The notes below the pieces were generated by a model that searched no databases, was not told the DNA's origin, and was given only the letters and a program-made list of their open reading frames with translations. A stretch of 64,000 bases of DNA from Streptomyces sp. SJL17-4 (lineage in GTDB: Bacteria > Actinomycetota > Actinomycetes > Streptomycetales > Streptomycetaceae): the NCBI RefSeq assembly GCF_036826855.1, contig NZ_CP104578.1, forward strand, positions 4,623,501 through 4,687,500, written 5' to 3'. The position numbers and the translations under genes are program-made. Below are positions 1 through 8,822 of the stretch, in pieces (the stretch's first letter is position 1; every line of letters begins with the position of its first letter).

Positions 1-2
1 AG

Positions 3-356
3 ACCGCCTCGATGACCTCGGCCGAGCTGGCCGAGCAGCTGCGGATCAGCCCGGCGGCCGTCTCCGGCGCGATCCGCTACCTCAGCCAGGTCAGCATGAT
101 CAGCCGCGAACGCGACCCCGGCACCCGGCGCGAGCGGTACGTCCTGCACAACGAGCTCTGGTACGAGACCTTCACCCGCCGCGACCAGATCCTCGTCCGC
201 TGGGAGAAGGTCCTCCGCGACGGTTCCGAGACGCTCGGACCGGACACGGCGGCGGGCATGCGGACGGCCGAGACGGCGGAGTTCTTCGCGTTCCTCCAGC
301 GGGAGATGCTGGGCATCATGGACCGCTGGGCGGCCTACCGGGACGCGCGGACCTAG
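3..356 (+). CDS. MarR/GbsR-family transcriptional regulator (5' partial)
   Basis: The reading frame is open to the left edge, and the first ATG (12) lies inside a winged-helix domain, so the gene very probably starts before the window. What remains is the recognition part of a helix-turn-helix (AELAEQLRISPAAVSGAIRYL), the wing (RERDPGTRRERYVL) and a C-terminal helical region ending RWAAYRDART. The HTH plus aromatic 'ELWYETF' segment is typical of GbsR/MarR-type regulators that sit beside exporter genes. The regulated gene is not visible here. The family call is fairly sure; the ligand is unknown. Confidence 0.75.
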   Translation, partial: TASMTSAELAEQLRISPAAVSGAIRYLSQVSMISRERDPGTRRERYVLHNELWYETFTRRDQILVRWEKVLRDGSETLGPDTAAGMRTAETAEFFAFLQREMLGIMDRWAAYRDART

Positions 357-395
357 GTCCCGTGAGCCCGGCATGATCCAAAAGACAGGCGCTAG

Positions 396-1208
396 CTAGT
401 CCTGAGGCCTGGGCAGCGTCAGCCCCCACGCCTCCTCCAGGACCGTCCACGTCCGCCGCCGGACCGGCCCCGTCACGCGGCCGTCCGCGCGGTAGCGGAA
501 GTCCGGGCCCGAGACGGTGAGGACGTGGGCGGTCGTGTGCCGGGGCGGGAGGGCCGAGGGATGGACGACCACCTCGGCCGTACCGCCGACCGAGCGGACC
601 GTCAGGCTCTCCAGCGGCGTGTCGACATCGGTGAGCAGCACCCCGTCCGCCTCCACCCGCAGCCGGTGGGCGCGGACTGCGAGGGCCGTCGGGGCCGGGC
701 GGACCAGGGTGCGGACGAGGGAGCGGCAGGTGCCCCAGACGGTCGGGGACGCCGAGGCCAGGGCGGGGGTGGCAGGACCGCCGGGGATACAGAGGTCGCC
801 GAGGACGACGCCGTCGCTGTCGTCGACCAGCAGGTCGAGGCGCCGTACGGCCCCGTCGAGGACCGCCCGGGCCGCGGCCGGGGTCGAGCGCGGCACGCCG
901 AGGGCGTGGGCGATCTCCAGGGCGTCCGGGGCACCTATCGGGACCAGGGAGAGCGCGCCCGCGGCGAGCTCCCGCTCCCGGTGCAGGAGGGCCACCGTCC
1001 GCAGCAGCGCACGGTCGTCGCCGAGCACCACGGGGCGCCGTGAGCCGCGCCGGGCCAGGGCGCGGGAGAATTCCTCCGGGCTGTCCGGCAGGCAGATCTT
1101 CGCCTCCGCGCCCGCGGACAGCACATCTTTCGCGATCCGCACGGACTCGCCGTCAATTCGGCGGGCGACCGGGTCGACGATGACCAGCAGCTGGTCGTGA
1201 TCCGACAC
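396..1208 (-). CDS. diacylglycerol kinase-like protein
   Basis: About 270 residues resembling the catalytic fold of diacylglycerol/sphingosine-type lipid kinases (LLVIVDPVARRIDGESV near the N terminus, then LSLVPIGAPDALEIAHALGVP, which matches the G-T-x-N-D nucleotide-binding loop region only loosely). I chose the GTG at 1208 because AGGAAGGA lies just upstream; an in-frame ATG at 1241 would add 11 residues. The canonical GGDGT and GTGND motifs are not clear, so activity is uncertain. It is divergent from purA, with about 140 bp between them. A protein annotated as a diacylglycerol kinase commonly sits here in Streptomyces (recall, unchecked). Confidence 0.7.
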   Translation of the reverse strand: MSDHDQLLVIVDPVARRIDGESVRIAKDVLSAGAEAKICLPDSPEEFSRALARRGSRRPVVLGDDRALLRTVALLHRERELAAGALSLVPIGAPDALEIAHALGVPRSTPAAARAVLDGAVRRLDLLVDDSDGVVLGDLCIPGGPATPALASASPTVWGTCRSLVRTLVRPAPTALAVRAHRLRVEADGVLLTDVDTPLESLTVRSVGGTAEVVVHPSALPPRHTTAHVLTVSGPDFRYRADGRVTGPVRRRTWTVLEEAWGLTLPRPQD

Positions 1209-1242
1209 CTCGGTCCTTCCTCGGGTAGCATCTTTGTGCAAG

Positions 1243-1270
1243 AGCCCCTTGCGCTATTGCGCCAGGGGCT
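1243..1270. terminator. stem-loop in the purA upstream region
   Basis: AGCCCCTTGCGC and GCGCCAGGGGCT form a 12-bp stem with one mismatch and a TATT loop, about 80 bp before the purA start. It could be a factor-independent terminator, or a structure in the purA leader. No T tract follows. Confidence 0.4.
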
Positions 1271-1350
1271 TCGTCTATTCCGGGGCACACCGGTGAGGCG
1301 GCCTCGGCCCCTGACCTTGGACATGCCCCACCCGGAAGGGGTGTACGCCT

Positions 1351-2634
1351 GTGCCCGCACTTGTGCTGCTCGGTGCTCAGTGGGGTGACGAGGGCAAGGG
1401 AAAGGCCACCGACCTCCTCGGTGGATCCGTTGACTATGTAGTGCGCTACCAGGGCGGCAACAACGCCGGCCACACCGTCGTCGTCGGCGACCAGAAGTAC
1501 GCGCTGCATCTTCTCCCTTCCGGAATCCTCTCGCCGGGGTGCACCCCGGTGATCGGAAACGGTGTCGTCGTCGACCCGGCGGTCCTGCTCTCCGAGCTGA
1601 GTGGGCTGAACGAGCGCGGCGTCGACACGTCGAAGCTCCTGATCAGCGGTAACGCTCACCTGATCACCCCGTACAACGTCACCCTCGACAAGGTGACGGA
1701 ACGGTTCCTCGGCAAGCGCAAGATCGGCACCACGGGTCGCGGCATCGGCCCGACCTACGCCGACAAGATCAACCGCGTCGGCATCCGGGTCCAGGACCTG
1801 TACGACGAGTCGATCCTCACCCAGAAGGTCGAGGCGGCGCTGGAGGGCAAGAACCAGCTGCTCGCCAAGCTGTACAACCGGCGTGCGATCGACGCGGAGC
1901 AGATCGTCGAGGAGATGCTCCAGTACGCGGAGCAGATCAAGCCGTTCGTCGCGGACACCACGCTGATCCTGAACAACGCGCTCGACGAGGACAAGGTCGT
2001 CCTCTTCGAGGGCGGCCAGGGCACGCTGCTCGACGTCGACCACGGCACGTACCCCTTCGTCACCTCCTCGAACCCGACCGCGGGCGGCGCCTGCACCGGC
2101 GCCGGCGTGGGCCCGACGAAGATCAGCCGGGTCATCGGCATCCTCAAGGCGTACACGACCCGTGTCGGCGCCGGCCCGTTCCCGACGGAGCTCTTCGACG
2201 CGGACGGCGAGGCGCTGCGCCGCATCGGCGGCGAGCGCGGTGTCACCACCGGCCGTGACCGCCGCTGTGGCTGGTTCGACGCGGTCATCGCGCGATACGC
2301 GACCCGGGTCAACGGCCTGACGGACTTCTTCCTCACCAAGCTCGACGTGCTGACGGGCTGGGAGCAGATCCCGGTCTGCGTCGCGTACGAGATCGACGGC
2401 AAGCGCGTCGAGGAGCTGCCCTACTCGCAGACCGACTTCCACCACGCGAAGCCGATCTACGAGATGCTGCCGGGCTGGTCCGAGGACATCACCAAGGCGA
2501 AGACCTTCGCCGACCTGCCGAAGAACGCGCAGGCGTACGTGAAGGCGCTGGAGGAGATGTCGGGCGCCCCGATCTCCGCGATCGGCGTCGGCCCCGGCCG
2601 CACCGAGACGATCGAGATCAACTCGTTCCTGTAG
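1351..2634 (+). CDS. purA: adenylosuccinate synthetase
   Basis: Cytosolic GTP-dependent enzyme joining IMP and aspartate to give adenylosuccinate, the first committed step to AMP. It has 427 residues, the usual length. The N-terminal loop [11 protein letters not shown] (residues 8-18) carries catalytic Asp13, and NNAGH places His41 at the family position. Later motifs [19 protein letters not shown] and [11 protein letters not shown] are all present. The GTG start is preceded by GGAAGGGG at a suitable distance. It appears monocistronic, ending before a strong hairpin at 2685-2721. A short direct repeat (GTCGCTGCAGTTC, twice) immediately follows the stop. Confidence 0.98.
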   Translation: MPALVLLGAQWGDEGKGKATDLLGGSVDYVVRYQGGNNAGHTVVVGDQKYALHLLPSGILSPGCTPVIGNGVVVDPAVLLSELSGLNERGVDTSKLLISGNAHLITPYNVTLDKVTERFLGKRKIGTTGRGIGPTYADKINRVGIRVQDLYDESILTQKVEAALEGKNQLLAKLYNRRAIDAEQIVEEMLQYAEQIKPFVADTTLILNNALDEDKVVLFEGGQGTLLDVDHGTYPFVTSSNPTAGGACTGAGVGPTKISRVIGILKAYTTRVGAGPFPTELFDADGEALRRIGGERGVTTGRDRRCGWFDAVIARYATRVNGLTDFFLTKLDVLTGWEQIPVCVAYEIDGKRVEELPYSQTDFHHAKPIYEMLPGWSEDITKAKTFADLPKNAQAYVKALEEMSGAPISAIGVGPGRTETIEINSFL

Positions 2635-2684
2635 CTCGTCGCTGCAGTTCGTCGCTGCAGTTCGTTGCTGTGGGCGGGACGCCC

Positions 2685-2721
2685 GAGGGCCCGCACCCCG
2701 TACGCCGGGGTGCGGGCCCTC
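2685..2721. terminator. bidirectional terminator between purA and kinase
   Basis: A perfect 16-bp inverted repeat (GAGGGCCCGCACCCCG and its complement) with a 5-nt TACGC loop lies between the convergent purA and kinase genes. Confidence 0.85.
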
Positions 2722-2743
2722 GCGCATGCCTCGCGCATGCGTC

Positions 2744-4651
2744 CTACGAGCGGTAGTACTCGTTCGGTTCGCCGTCGAGCATCGGATAGACGAGGAGCCG
2801 GTCCTTGCCGTTCAGCTTGTCGACGAGGAGGTAGCGGGAGAGGCCCTCCTGGCATTCGCGGTCCCAGGCGTTGGTGTCCCGGGTGGCGGGGCCGACGACC
2901 AGCAGGTTGCCGACGCCCGCGAGGACGGCCGTGGTGCCGCAGGACCAGTCCTCGTCCATGAGCACGCCGTCGACGGTGCGCGGATAGCCGTCGAGGACGC
3001 TGACCACGGGGGACCCGACCGGGCCCTGGGTGATCGTCACCTGCGAGGTGTAGCGCTCGTCGTTCTCGCCGTACACCTCCGGGGCGGGGATGCGCGACCA
3101 GCGGCCGAGGAACCGGGCGGGGACGACCTCCGTACCCGTGGGGGCCTTGCGGAAGGTGGCCTTCGCCGTGCCCGAGGTCCACTCCAGGACGTCGGGGGAG
3201 CGCAGCGTGAGCGTCTGGTGCGCGGCGGGGACACAGCGCTGGGCGGGCACGCTGGTCGTCACGTCGGACTCGCCGAGGACGATCTTGTCCTCGTCGGCGG
3301 AGACGAGCCGGGAGCGGCCCATGCACAGGCGGTTCTCCGCGACCTGGACGTAGACCGCGTTCTTGGCGCCCGCCGCTCCCTGGCTGATCTCGAACCGGGC
3401 GGTCTCCCGGGGGTGGTCCTGGGAGCCCTGGATGACGCCCTCCCAGGCACCGAGGAACGCGGCCGGGACGATGCCGGCCGGGCGGGCCGCGACGTTGCCC
3501 GTGCCGCTCGGGGCCCGGTTCTTCTGGTCGTCCATGCCGGTGTCCGGGTCGGGCCAGAAGGTGTACGTGAGGGTGGCCGCGGCCGCCACAGCGAGGGCCG
3601 CGAGTCCGGCGACCAAAGCCGTCCGGCGCGGGCGCCCGGCCCGGGGCTGGGGCGCGGTGGAGGCGGTGGACGGGAGGGGAGTGGGCGGGGTCGGGTCACT
3701 GTCGGCAGGGACGACGCCCCCGGCAGCACCCGTTCCCGTCCCCGTTCCGGTCGCGCTCTCCGTCTCCGCCTCCAGGAGCCGCGCCGCGTGGCGGCCCAGC
3801 CGGGCCAGGACGTCCGCCGGGAGCCAGGGATCGGGGATCGGCAGGGTCTCCGAGATCTCGGCGGCCGACGGCCGCGCGCCCGGGTCCTTGGCGAGGCAGG
3901 CCCGGATCACCCCGGTCAGCTCGGGCGCCAGATCCGTCAGGTCGGGCTCGTCGTGGGCGATGCGGAACATCGTCGCGTGCACGCCGCTGTCCGCCGTCCC
4001 GAAGGGGGAACGGCCGGTCGCCGCGTACGCCAGGACCGAGCCGAGGCAGAAGATGTCCGACGCGGGGGTGAGCCGGTCGCCCCGAACCTGCTCGGGCGAC
4101 ATGAAGCCGGGGGAGCCGACGACCGCGCCGGTGGTGGTCAGATTGCCACCGTCGGCGACGGTGTCGACGGCCCGCGCGATGCCGAAGTCGATGATCCGCG
4201 GCCCGTCGACGGTGAGCAGGACGTTGGACGGCTTGAGGTCGCGGTGGACGAGCCCGGCCGCGTGGATGTGCACGAGGGCGCGGGCGAGGCCGGAGGCCAG
4301 CGCCTTCACGGTCGCGGGCGGCAGTGGCCCGAACTCGTCGCCGACCACGGTCCGCAGCGAGGGCCCCGGTACGTAGCCGATCGCCACCCACGGCGCGTCG
4401 GCCGTGGTGTCCGAGCCGAGGACGGGCGCGGTGCCCGTGCCGCCGACCCGCTCCAGGGAGGCGACCTCGCGGGCGAACCGGCGCCGGAACTCCTCCTGGG
4501 CGGCCAGTTCCGCGTGCACGACCTTCACCGCGACCGTCCGCCCGCCGACCGAACGCGCGAGGAACACCCGGCCCATGCCCCCGACCCCGAGGCGGCCGAG
4601 CAGACGGAACGGGCCGATGCTGACCGGGTCTTCCACGTTCAATGGCTCCAC
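2744..4651 (-). CDS. membrane Ser/Thr protein kinase (Hanks type)
   Basis: 635 residues. The N-terminal kinase domain (about 12-275) has the Gly loop GRLGVGGMGRVF, ATP-binding Lys in TVAVKVVH, catalytic loop HRDLKPSN, DFG (IIDFGIARA) and a GSPGFMSPEQ activation segment. A Pro/Thr/Ala-rich linker precedes a single membrane segment (TALVAGLAALAVAAAATLTY). About 270 extracytoplasmic residues follow, containing two similar FLGxWxG/R modules, possibly a ligand sensor. The GTG start gives the frequent kinase opening MEPL; an inner GTG at 4636 is possible. All catalytic residues are present. No PASTA repeats are seen. The substrate is unknown. Confidence 0.92.
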   Translation of the reverse strand: MEPLNVEDPVSIGPFRLLGRLGVGGMGRVFLARSVGGRTVAVKVVHAELAAQEEFRRRFAREVASLERVGGTGTAPVLGSDTTADAPWVAIGYVPGPSLRTVVGDEFGPLPPATVKALASGLARALVHIHAAGLVHRDLKPSNVLLTVDGPRIIDFGIARAVDTVADGGNLTTTGAVVGSPGFMSPEQVRGDRLTPASDIFCLGSVLAYAATGRSPFGTADSGVHATMFRIAHDEPDLTDLAPELTGVIRACLAKDPGARPSAAEISETLPIPDPWLPADVLARLGRHAARLLEAETESATGTGTGTGAAGGVVPADSDPTPPTPLPSTASTAPQPRAGRPRRTALVAGLAALAVAAAATLTYTFWPDPDTGMDDQKNRAPSGTGNVAARPAGIVPAAFLGAWEGVIQGSQDHPRETARFEISQGAAGAKNAVYVQVAENRLCMGRSRLVSADEDKIVLGESDVTTSVPAQRCVPAAHQTLTLRSPDVLEWTSGTAKATFRKAPTGTEVVPARFLGRWSRIPAPEVYGENDERYTSQVTITQGPVGSPVVSVLDGYPRTVDGVLMDEDWSCGTTAVLAGVGNLLVVGPATRDTNAWDRECQEGLSRYLLVDKLNGKDRLLVYPMLDGEPNEYYRS

Positions 4652-4660
4652 GTCGTCAGA

Positions 4661-4801
4661 GCATGCCAGACCGGGGGTCGGCAGTCCCTACCGATCGCAT
4701 GCCGGACCGGGGGCCGGCCGTCCCCCGGTCGCATGCCGGACCAGGGGCGGCCGTCCCTACCGATCGCCCACCGGACCAGGGGGCGGCCGGCCCCCTCCCT
4801 C
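4661..4801. repeat. four degenerate 34-36 bp tandem repeats
   Basis: Between the kinase start and the next gene's stop lie four head-to-tail units, starting at 4661, 4697, 4731 and 4766, each opening GCATGCCGGACC or close to it. A partial fifth starts at 4802. They are in the region expected to contain the kinase promoter. Confidence 0.75.
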
Positions 4802-4818
4802 GCCCGTCGGACCGGAGG

Positions 4819-6381
4819 TCAGCCCTCCCCACAGATCCTCAGTCCCTTCGGCGTCGAGCAGGGCAGGTGCCCGTGGACGCGGATGATGTCCTGGCCGCTG
4901 CCCCAGCGCAGATAGGTGAGGAAGCTGGCGGTCAGCGAGTCGGCCCTCGGCTCGCGCCAGGTGTAGGCGTACTCGATCTCCCGGTACGGGTAGGGCGACT
5001 CGCCCAGCTCGTCCAGGACCGGTCGGCGGCCGTCGATGGCCACCCGGTGCAGGCCCTTCAGACCGGTGCCCGCGCGGAGTTCGGTGTAGCCGATGGCGCC
5101 GGGCAGCTTGGCCACCGTGGACAGGACCTGTTCGGTGGAGTCGAGTTCGCAGCGGATGACCTCGGACTCGGGGTCGTTGCTGGTCCGGCAGTCCAGGGAG
5201 GAGTTGGCGGGCTCGTTGCGCCCGAGGACCCGGCGCTGGAACACCTCCCTGGTACCGGAGTTGGCGTCCCGGCTGATCAGCAGGATCCGCTGGTCCACGC
5301 CCGGCACCAGCTCGCCCCAGTTCTTGATCTCGCCCCGGTAGATACGGCGGATCTGGTCCAGGGTCAGGTCGTCCACGGGCACGTCGTCGTTGAGGACGAG
5401 GGTGTAGAGGGAGACGGCGACAATGCTCTCCCGCAGCTCGGGGAAGCCGCCCGGCTTGCGCCCGTCGGACAGGGCGACGACCGCGGGGGAGCCCTTGGCC
5501 GTCTTCGCGCCCTCCTCGGCCAGCCGCCGTATCCCGGACGTCGACCCGTGCGCCGCCACGTTCACGGTCGCGCCCTCGCAGTCCTGCTCGTACTTCTTCG
5601 CGAGTTCCCGTACGACGGGTGCGAAGGCCGTCGACCCGGTGACGGTGAGACTGCCCTTGGCGCAGCCGATCGGCGGCGGGGTCTGCTCCCGGACGATGAT
5701 CACGGCGAGGGCGATCATGCAGAGCGTGAGGGTGATGGTGACGGTCCGCGCGACCCGGCTGAAGAGGGGCGCCTTGTCGTCGGGGGTCGTGCTGTGGTTG
5801 ACGTGGACGACGCCGTCGTCGAGGGTGCCGTCGACGTTGACGGGGCCGCCCGTCGGCCCGCCGGTGAGCAGGACGAGCAGCTTGTAGTGGGCGCCCCGGT
5901 TGAGCGGAACCTTGGGCAGCCTGATGGAGCTGGCGCCCACGGTCGGCTGCCAGGCGGCGTCGAAGTGGGTCAGGAGCCCGGGATGGCCGGGGGCGGTCAC
6001 GACGATCGCCTTCATGTGGCGGTGGGGGCCGGTGCCGTCCGGGTGCGAGAACCGCACGGTGAGTCCGGTGCTGCCGCCGTCCGTGTAGTCGTCGCTGCCG
6101 ATGGCCAGGCCGCCGTCGTTCTCGATCCGGAGCAGGACGATGGTGGCGTCTGTCAGCTCCTGCGTCGTGTCGAAGAAGCCTCGCCGCACGGTCGCGCCGG
6201 GGCCGGTCAGAGCGGTGCTGGCCGCGGCTCCGGCGCCGATGGACGTGTCGAGCTGGACGCGGTAGCCGATCCGGCGGCGGCGCGGAACCCACCACTGCAC
6301 CCAGATGGCGGCGATGGAGACGAGGACACCGGTGAGCGCGGTGACCACGGCGATGATGTTCTCAGCGGTTAGCCAGTCCAC
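4819..6381 (-). CDS. membrane-anchored PstS-like substrate-binding protein
   Basis: Reading from GTG 6381, a membrane segment (AENIIAVVTALTGVLVSIAAI) is followed by an Arg-rich stretch, about 190 residues of unknown fold, and a second membrane segment (TLTLCMIALAVIIV). The C-terminal half is a periplasmic-binding-protein-like domain with the phosphate-binding features VTGSTAFAPVVREL, HGSTSGIRRL and SRDANSGTREVF, as in PstS. It has no lipobox. A TTG at 6459 would add 26 basic residues; neither start has a good ribosome site. No pst transport genes are nearby, so it may sense phosphate or another anion rather than transport it. Confidence 0.8.
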   Translation of the reverse strand: MDWLTAENIIAVVTALTGVLVSIAAIWVQWWVPRRRRIGYRVQLDTSIGAGAAASTALTGPGATVRRGFFDTTQELTDATIVLLRIENDGGLAIGSDDYTDGGSTGLTVRFSHPDGTGPHRHMKAIVVTAPGHPGLLTHFDAAWQPTVGASSIRLPKVPLNRGAHYKLLVLLTGGPTGGPVNVDGTLDDGVVHVNHSTTPDDKAPLFSRVARTVTITLTLCMIALAVIIVREQTPPPIGCAKGSLTVTGSTAFAPVVRELAKKYEQDCEGATVNVAAHGSTSGIRRLAEEGAKTAKGSPAVVALSDGRKPGGFPELRESIVAVSLYTLVLNDDVPVDDLTLDQIRRIYRGEIKNWGELVPGVDQRILLISRDANSGTREVFQRRVLGRNEPANSSLDCRTSNDPESEVIRCELDSTEQVLSTVAKLPGAIGYTELRAGTGLKGLHRVAIDGRRPVLDELGESPYPYREIEYAYTWREPRADSLTASFLTYLRWGSGQDIIRVHGHLPCSTPKGLRICGEG

Positions 6382-6605
6382 CCGCGCGACGGTACGGACG
6401 TGTGTGCGGTTACGGCGGGTACGTCGCTTCCAGCCACCTGGAATTCGTCCTTCCGTCAACCGGGGCCCCGCCGCCGGCCGGGCTCGGCGCGGGCTCGGCC
6501 GCGGGCTCTGCGGGGGCTCTGCGCGGGCGGGTCATCAGAGGTTGCCGGGGGTGTGGAGCGTGGGTGTAATGGCCACGAGGGGGCCTTCAGTCTGAGGAGA
6601 ACCCC

Positions 6606-7547
6606 ATGCGTGTCGTCGAAGTGACCGCCTACGGCGGACCCGAGGTCCTCAGAATGGCCCGCCGGCCCGAGCCGGAGGCCGGGGACGTCCCCGGCAGGGT
6701 GCGCGTGCGGCTCAAGGCCGCCGGTGTGAACCAGGCGGATCTGCGGATCCGGGCCGGCCGGTACGCCGACGCGGTCGGCACGCTCAAGCCCCCCTTCGTC
6801 CTGGGCTCGGACTTCGCCGGAAAGCTGCTCGATCCCGTGCCCGGGATGCCCGCCGGGACCCGGGTGGCCGGTTACGTGCCCTGGTACACGGAGCTGACCG
6901 GCGAGGGCACGTACGCGGAGGTCGTACGGGTCGCCCCCGAGTGGCTGGCCCCGATCCCGGACGACGTGGAGTTCACCGTGGCCTCGTCCCTCCCGCTGGC
7001 CTCGGCGACGGCCCAGCAGGGCCTCGACCGGCTCGCGCTGCCGGCCGGAGCGACGCTGCTCGTGACCGGTGCGAGCGCCGTGGTGGGCCGGCTGGCGGTC
7101 CAGTACGCCCACGCGGCCGGGCTGCGGGTGGTGGCCGTCGCCCACGAGGGCGACGAGAGCGAACTGAGGATCCTCGGCGCGGACCACGCGGTCCCGCGCG
7201 GGATGCCGGGGATGGTGCTCGCCGGGGTGGCCGAGGTCGCCCCCGACGGCGTGGACGGGATCTTCGACGGGGCGCTCGTCGGGGAGGCGCTGCTGCCCGC
7301 CCTGAAGGACGACGGCGTCTTCGTCGCGATCGCACCCGACCGGGTCCCGGTCGCCGAACGGAACATCCGCGTCGAGGCCGTCCGGGCCACACCGGACGCC
7401 GCCCGGCTGAAGGAGACGCTGGAGAAGGTGGCGGCCCGCGAGCTGATCACCCGGGTGGCCGACGTCCTCCCGCTGGAGGAGGTCGCCGAGGCCCACCGCC
7501 GCGCGGAGGCGGGCCACCGACCGGGCCGGATCGTCCTCCTGATCTGA
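6606..7547 (+). CDS. zinc-independent quinone oxidoreductase (MDR family)
   Basis: 313 residues of the medium-chain dehydrogenase/reductase family. The GroES-like N-terminal domain (MRVVEVTAYGGPEVLRM ... AGVNQADLRIRAG ... LGSDFAGKL) is followed by a Rossmann domain (TLLVTGASAVVGRLAVQYA), closing with HRRAEAGHRPGRIVLLI. The zinc-ligand Cys/His clusters of alcohol dehydrogenases are absent, pointing to an NADPH:quinone reductase-type activity in the cytosol. The ATG is preceded by GAGGAGAA. It stands alone, divergent from the binding-protein gene. The exact substrate cannot be told. Confidence 0.9.
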   Translation: MRVVEVTAYGGPEVLRMARRPEPEAGDVPGRVRVRLKAAGVNQADLRIRAGRYADAVGTLKPPFVLGSDFAGKLLDPVPGMPAGTRVAGYVPWYTELTGEGTYAEVVRVAPEWLAPIPDDVEFTVASSLPLASATAQQGLDRLALPAGATLLVTGASAVVGRLAVQYAHAAGLRVVAVAHEGDESELRILGADHAVPRGMPGMVLAGVAEVAPDGVDGIFDGALVGEALLPALKDDGVFVAIAPDRVPVAERNIRVEAVRATPDAARLKETLEKVAARELITRVADVLPLEEVAEAHRRAEAGHRPGRIVLLI

Positions 7548-7579
7548 GCAAAGCCACCCCACCCTGGCGGGACCCTCCC

Positions 7580-7623
7580 CCGGGCCCCGCCCCGGGCCCC
7601 GCCCCCTGGCCCCCGGGCCCCGG
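7580..7623. repeat. GC-only repeat after oxidoreductase gene
   Basis: CCGGGCCCCGCC occurs twice in tandem (7580-7591, 7592-7603), and CCGGGCCCCGG follows at 7613. The tract is self-complementary in several registers and may end transcription of the preceding gene. Confidence 0.4.
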
Positions 7624-7726
7624 CCTTGTCGGACCCTCGTGAGAGGCTTCCTGGCTCCGGCGGCACATGACCTGTGCCGCCGCCGAGCCCGTTGACGGGC
7701 CGAATGGATCCCAGGGGGGAACCTTC

Positions 7727-8683
7727 ATGATCATCCGACGTCGGCGCGCACTGCGCGGCGCGCTCGCCGCCACCGCCGTCACGATCGCCCTGACCGCCAC
7801 CGCGGGCACCGCCTTCGCCTCCGGCGACCCGGCCGGTGCCGACCGGGCGCGTGCCACGGCCGAGGCCGACCGCCAGGCCGGGCGCCAGGCCGGGGGCGCC
7901 CCGCGCGCGGGCACGTTCGCCGCCGAGGACACCCCGGTGGAGACGCCCAGCTTCATGATGATGGGCGTGCACAAGCAGACGAGCGAGGGGTACCTCTACT
8001 TCCCGAACCGCGAGGGCGGCTTCGACCCCCGCCACCACATCGCGCTCTCCTACGACCACCTCGCCGACGCGATCAGCGGCGACAACGACAAGGACGGGCG
8101 GTCGGACGGCACCTGGTACGTCTACAAGGACGGGACGCTGAGGTACAACTGGTTCGCGGCCTCCCTCGAACAGCGTTCCAAGCAGGTCGGCAAGGGCTGG
8201 AACACGTACCGTACGGTCCTCTCGCCCGGCAACATCGGCGGAGCCGAGGAGGTCGACCTCATCGGCGTCGACAAGGCCGGTGTGCTGTGGTCGTACCTCG
8301 CGTACCCCGAGGGCACGCTCACCACGCGCACCCGGGTCGGCGGCGGCTGGGGCCAGTACGACCAGGTCGAGGGTCAGGGCGATCTGACCGGTGACGGCAA
8401 GCCCGACATCGTCGCCCGCGACAAGACCGGCGTCCTGTGGCTCTACAGGGGCACCGGCAACTACAAGGCCCCCTTCGAGGGCCGTACGAAGATCGGCTCC
8501 GGCTGGAACATCTACGACCGGCTGCTGTCGGTCGGCGATCTCGACGCCGACGGCCGGACGGACCTGATCGCGCGCAAGCCGAACGGCGACCTGTTCCGGT
8601 ACTCGGGCTGGGGCAGCGCCCAGGCCGTGTTCCAGAAGCCGGTCAAGATCGGCCACGGCTTCCAGATCTACAACCTGCTCTGA
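7727..8683 (+). CDS. secreted FG-GAP/VCBS repeat protein, copy 1
   Basis: 318 residues. A classic signal peptide (MIIRRRRALRGALAATAVTIALTATAGTAFA) with an AFA cleavage site precedes a charged Ala/Arg linker. About 240 residues of beta-propeller-type FG-GAP repeats follow, each with a Ca-binding-like acidic loop (DLTGDGKPDIVARDK, DLDADGRTDLIARK) and a K-x-G-x-G-W-N-x-Y strand. The ATG is chosen over upstream starts because AGGGGGGAA precedes it and the signal peptide begins there. It is an extracellular binding or structural protein of unknown partner. A close paralogue follows directly. Confidence 0.9.
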   Translation: MIIRRRRALRGALAATAVTIALTATAGTAFASGDPAGADRARATAEADRQAGRQAGGAPRAGTFAAEDTPVETPSFMMMGVHKQTSEGYLYFPNREGGFDPRHHIALSYDHLADAISGDNDKDGRSDGTWYVYKDGTLRYNWFAASLEQRSKQVGKGWNTYRTVLSPGNIGGAEEVDLIGVDKAGVLWSYLAYPEGTLTTRTRVGGGWGQYDQVEGQGDLTGDGKPDIVARDKTGVLWLYRGTGNYKAPFEGRTKIGSGWNIYDRLLSVGDLDADGRTDLIARKPNGDLFRYSGWGSAQAVFQKPVKIGHGFQIYNLL

Positions 8684-8822
8684 GCGCGCACGACTTGTGC
8701 GGCACGGCGTCGTCGTCACGGTCTCTTCACGGCTTGGCCACTTTTCGCGGCTCTGTGGCAGGATTCCAAGATCAGTGGCGCGCATGGATCGCGCCGCCGA
8801 AGAGTCCCAGGGGGGAATCCTG

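Noticed and set aside
2726..4915. Long plus-strand frame opposite the kinase gene
   Set aside because: It is an open frame created by high GC on the antisense strand; the kinase frame has all family motifs, while this one is low-complexity Arg/Gly/Val.
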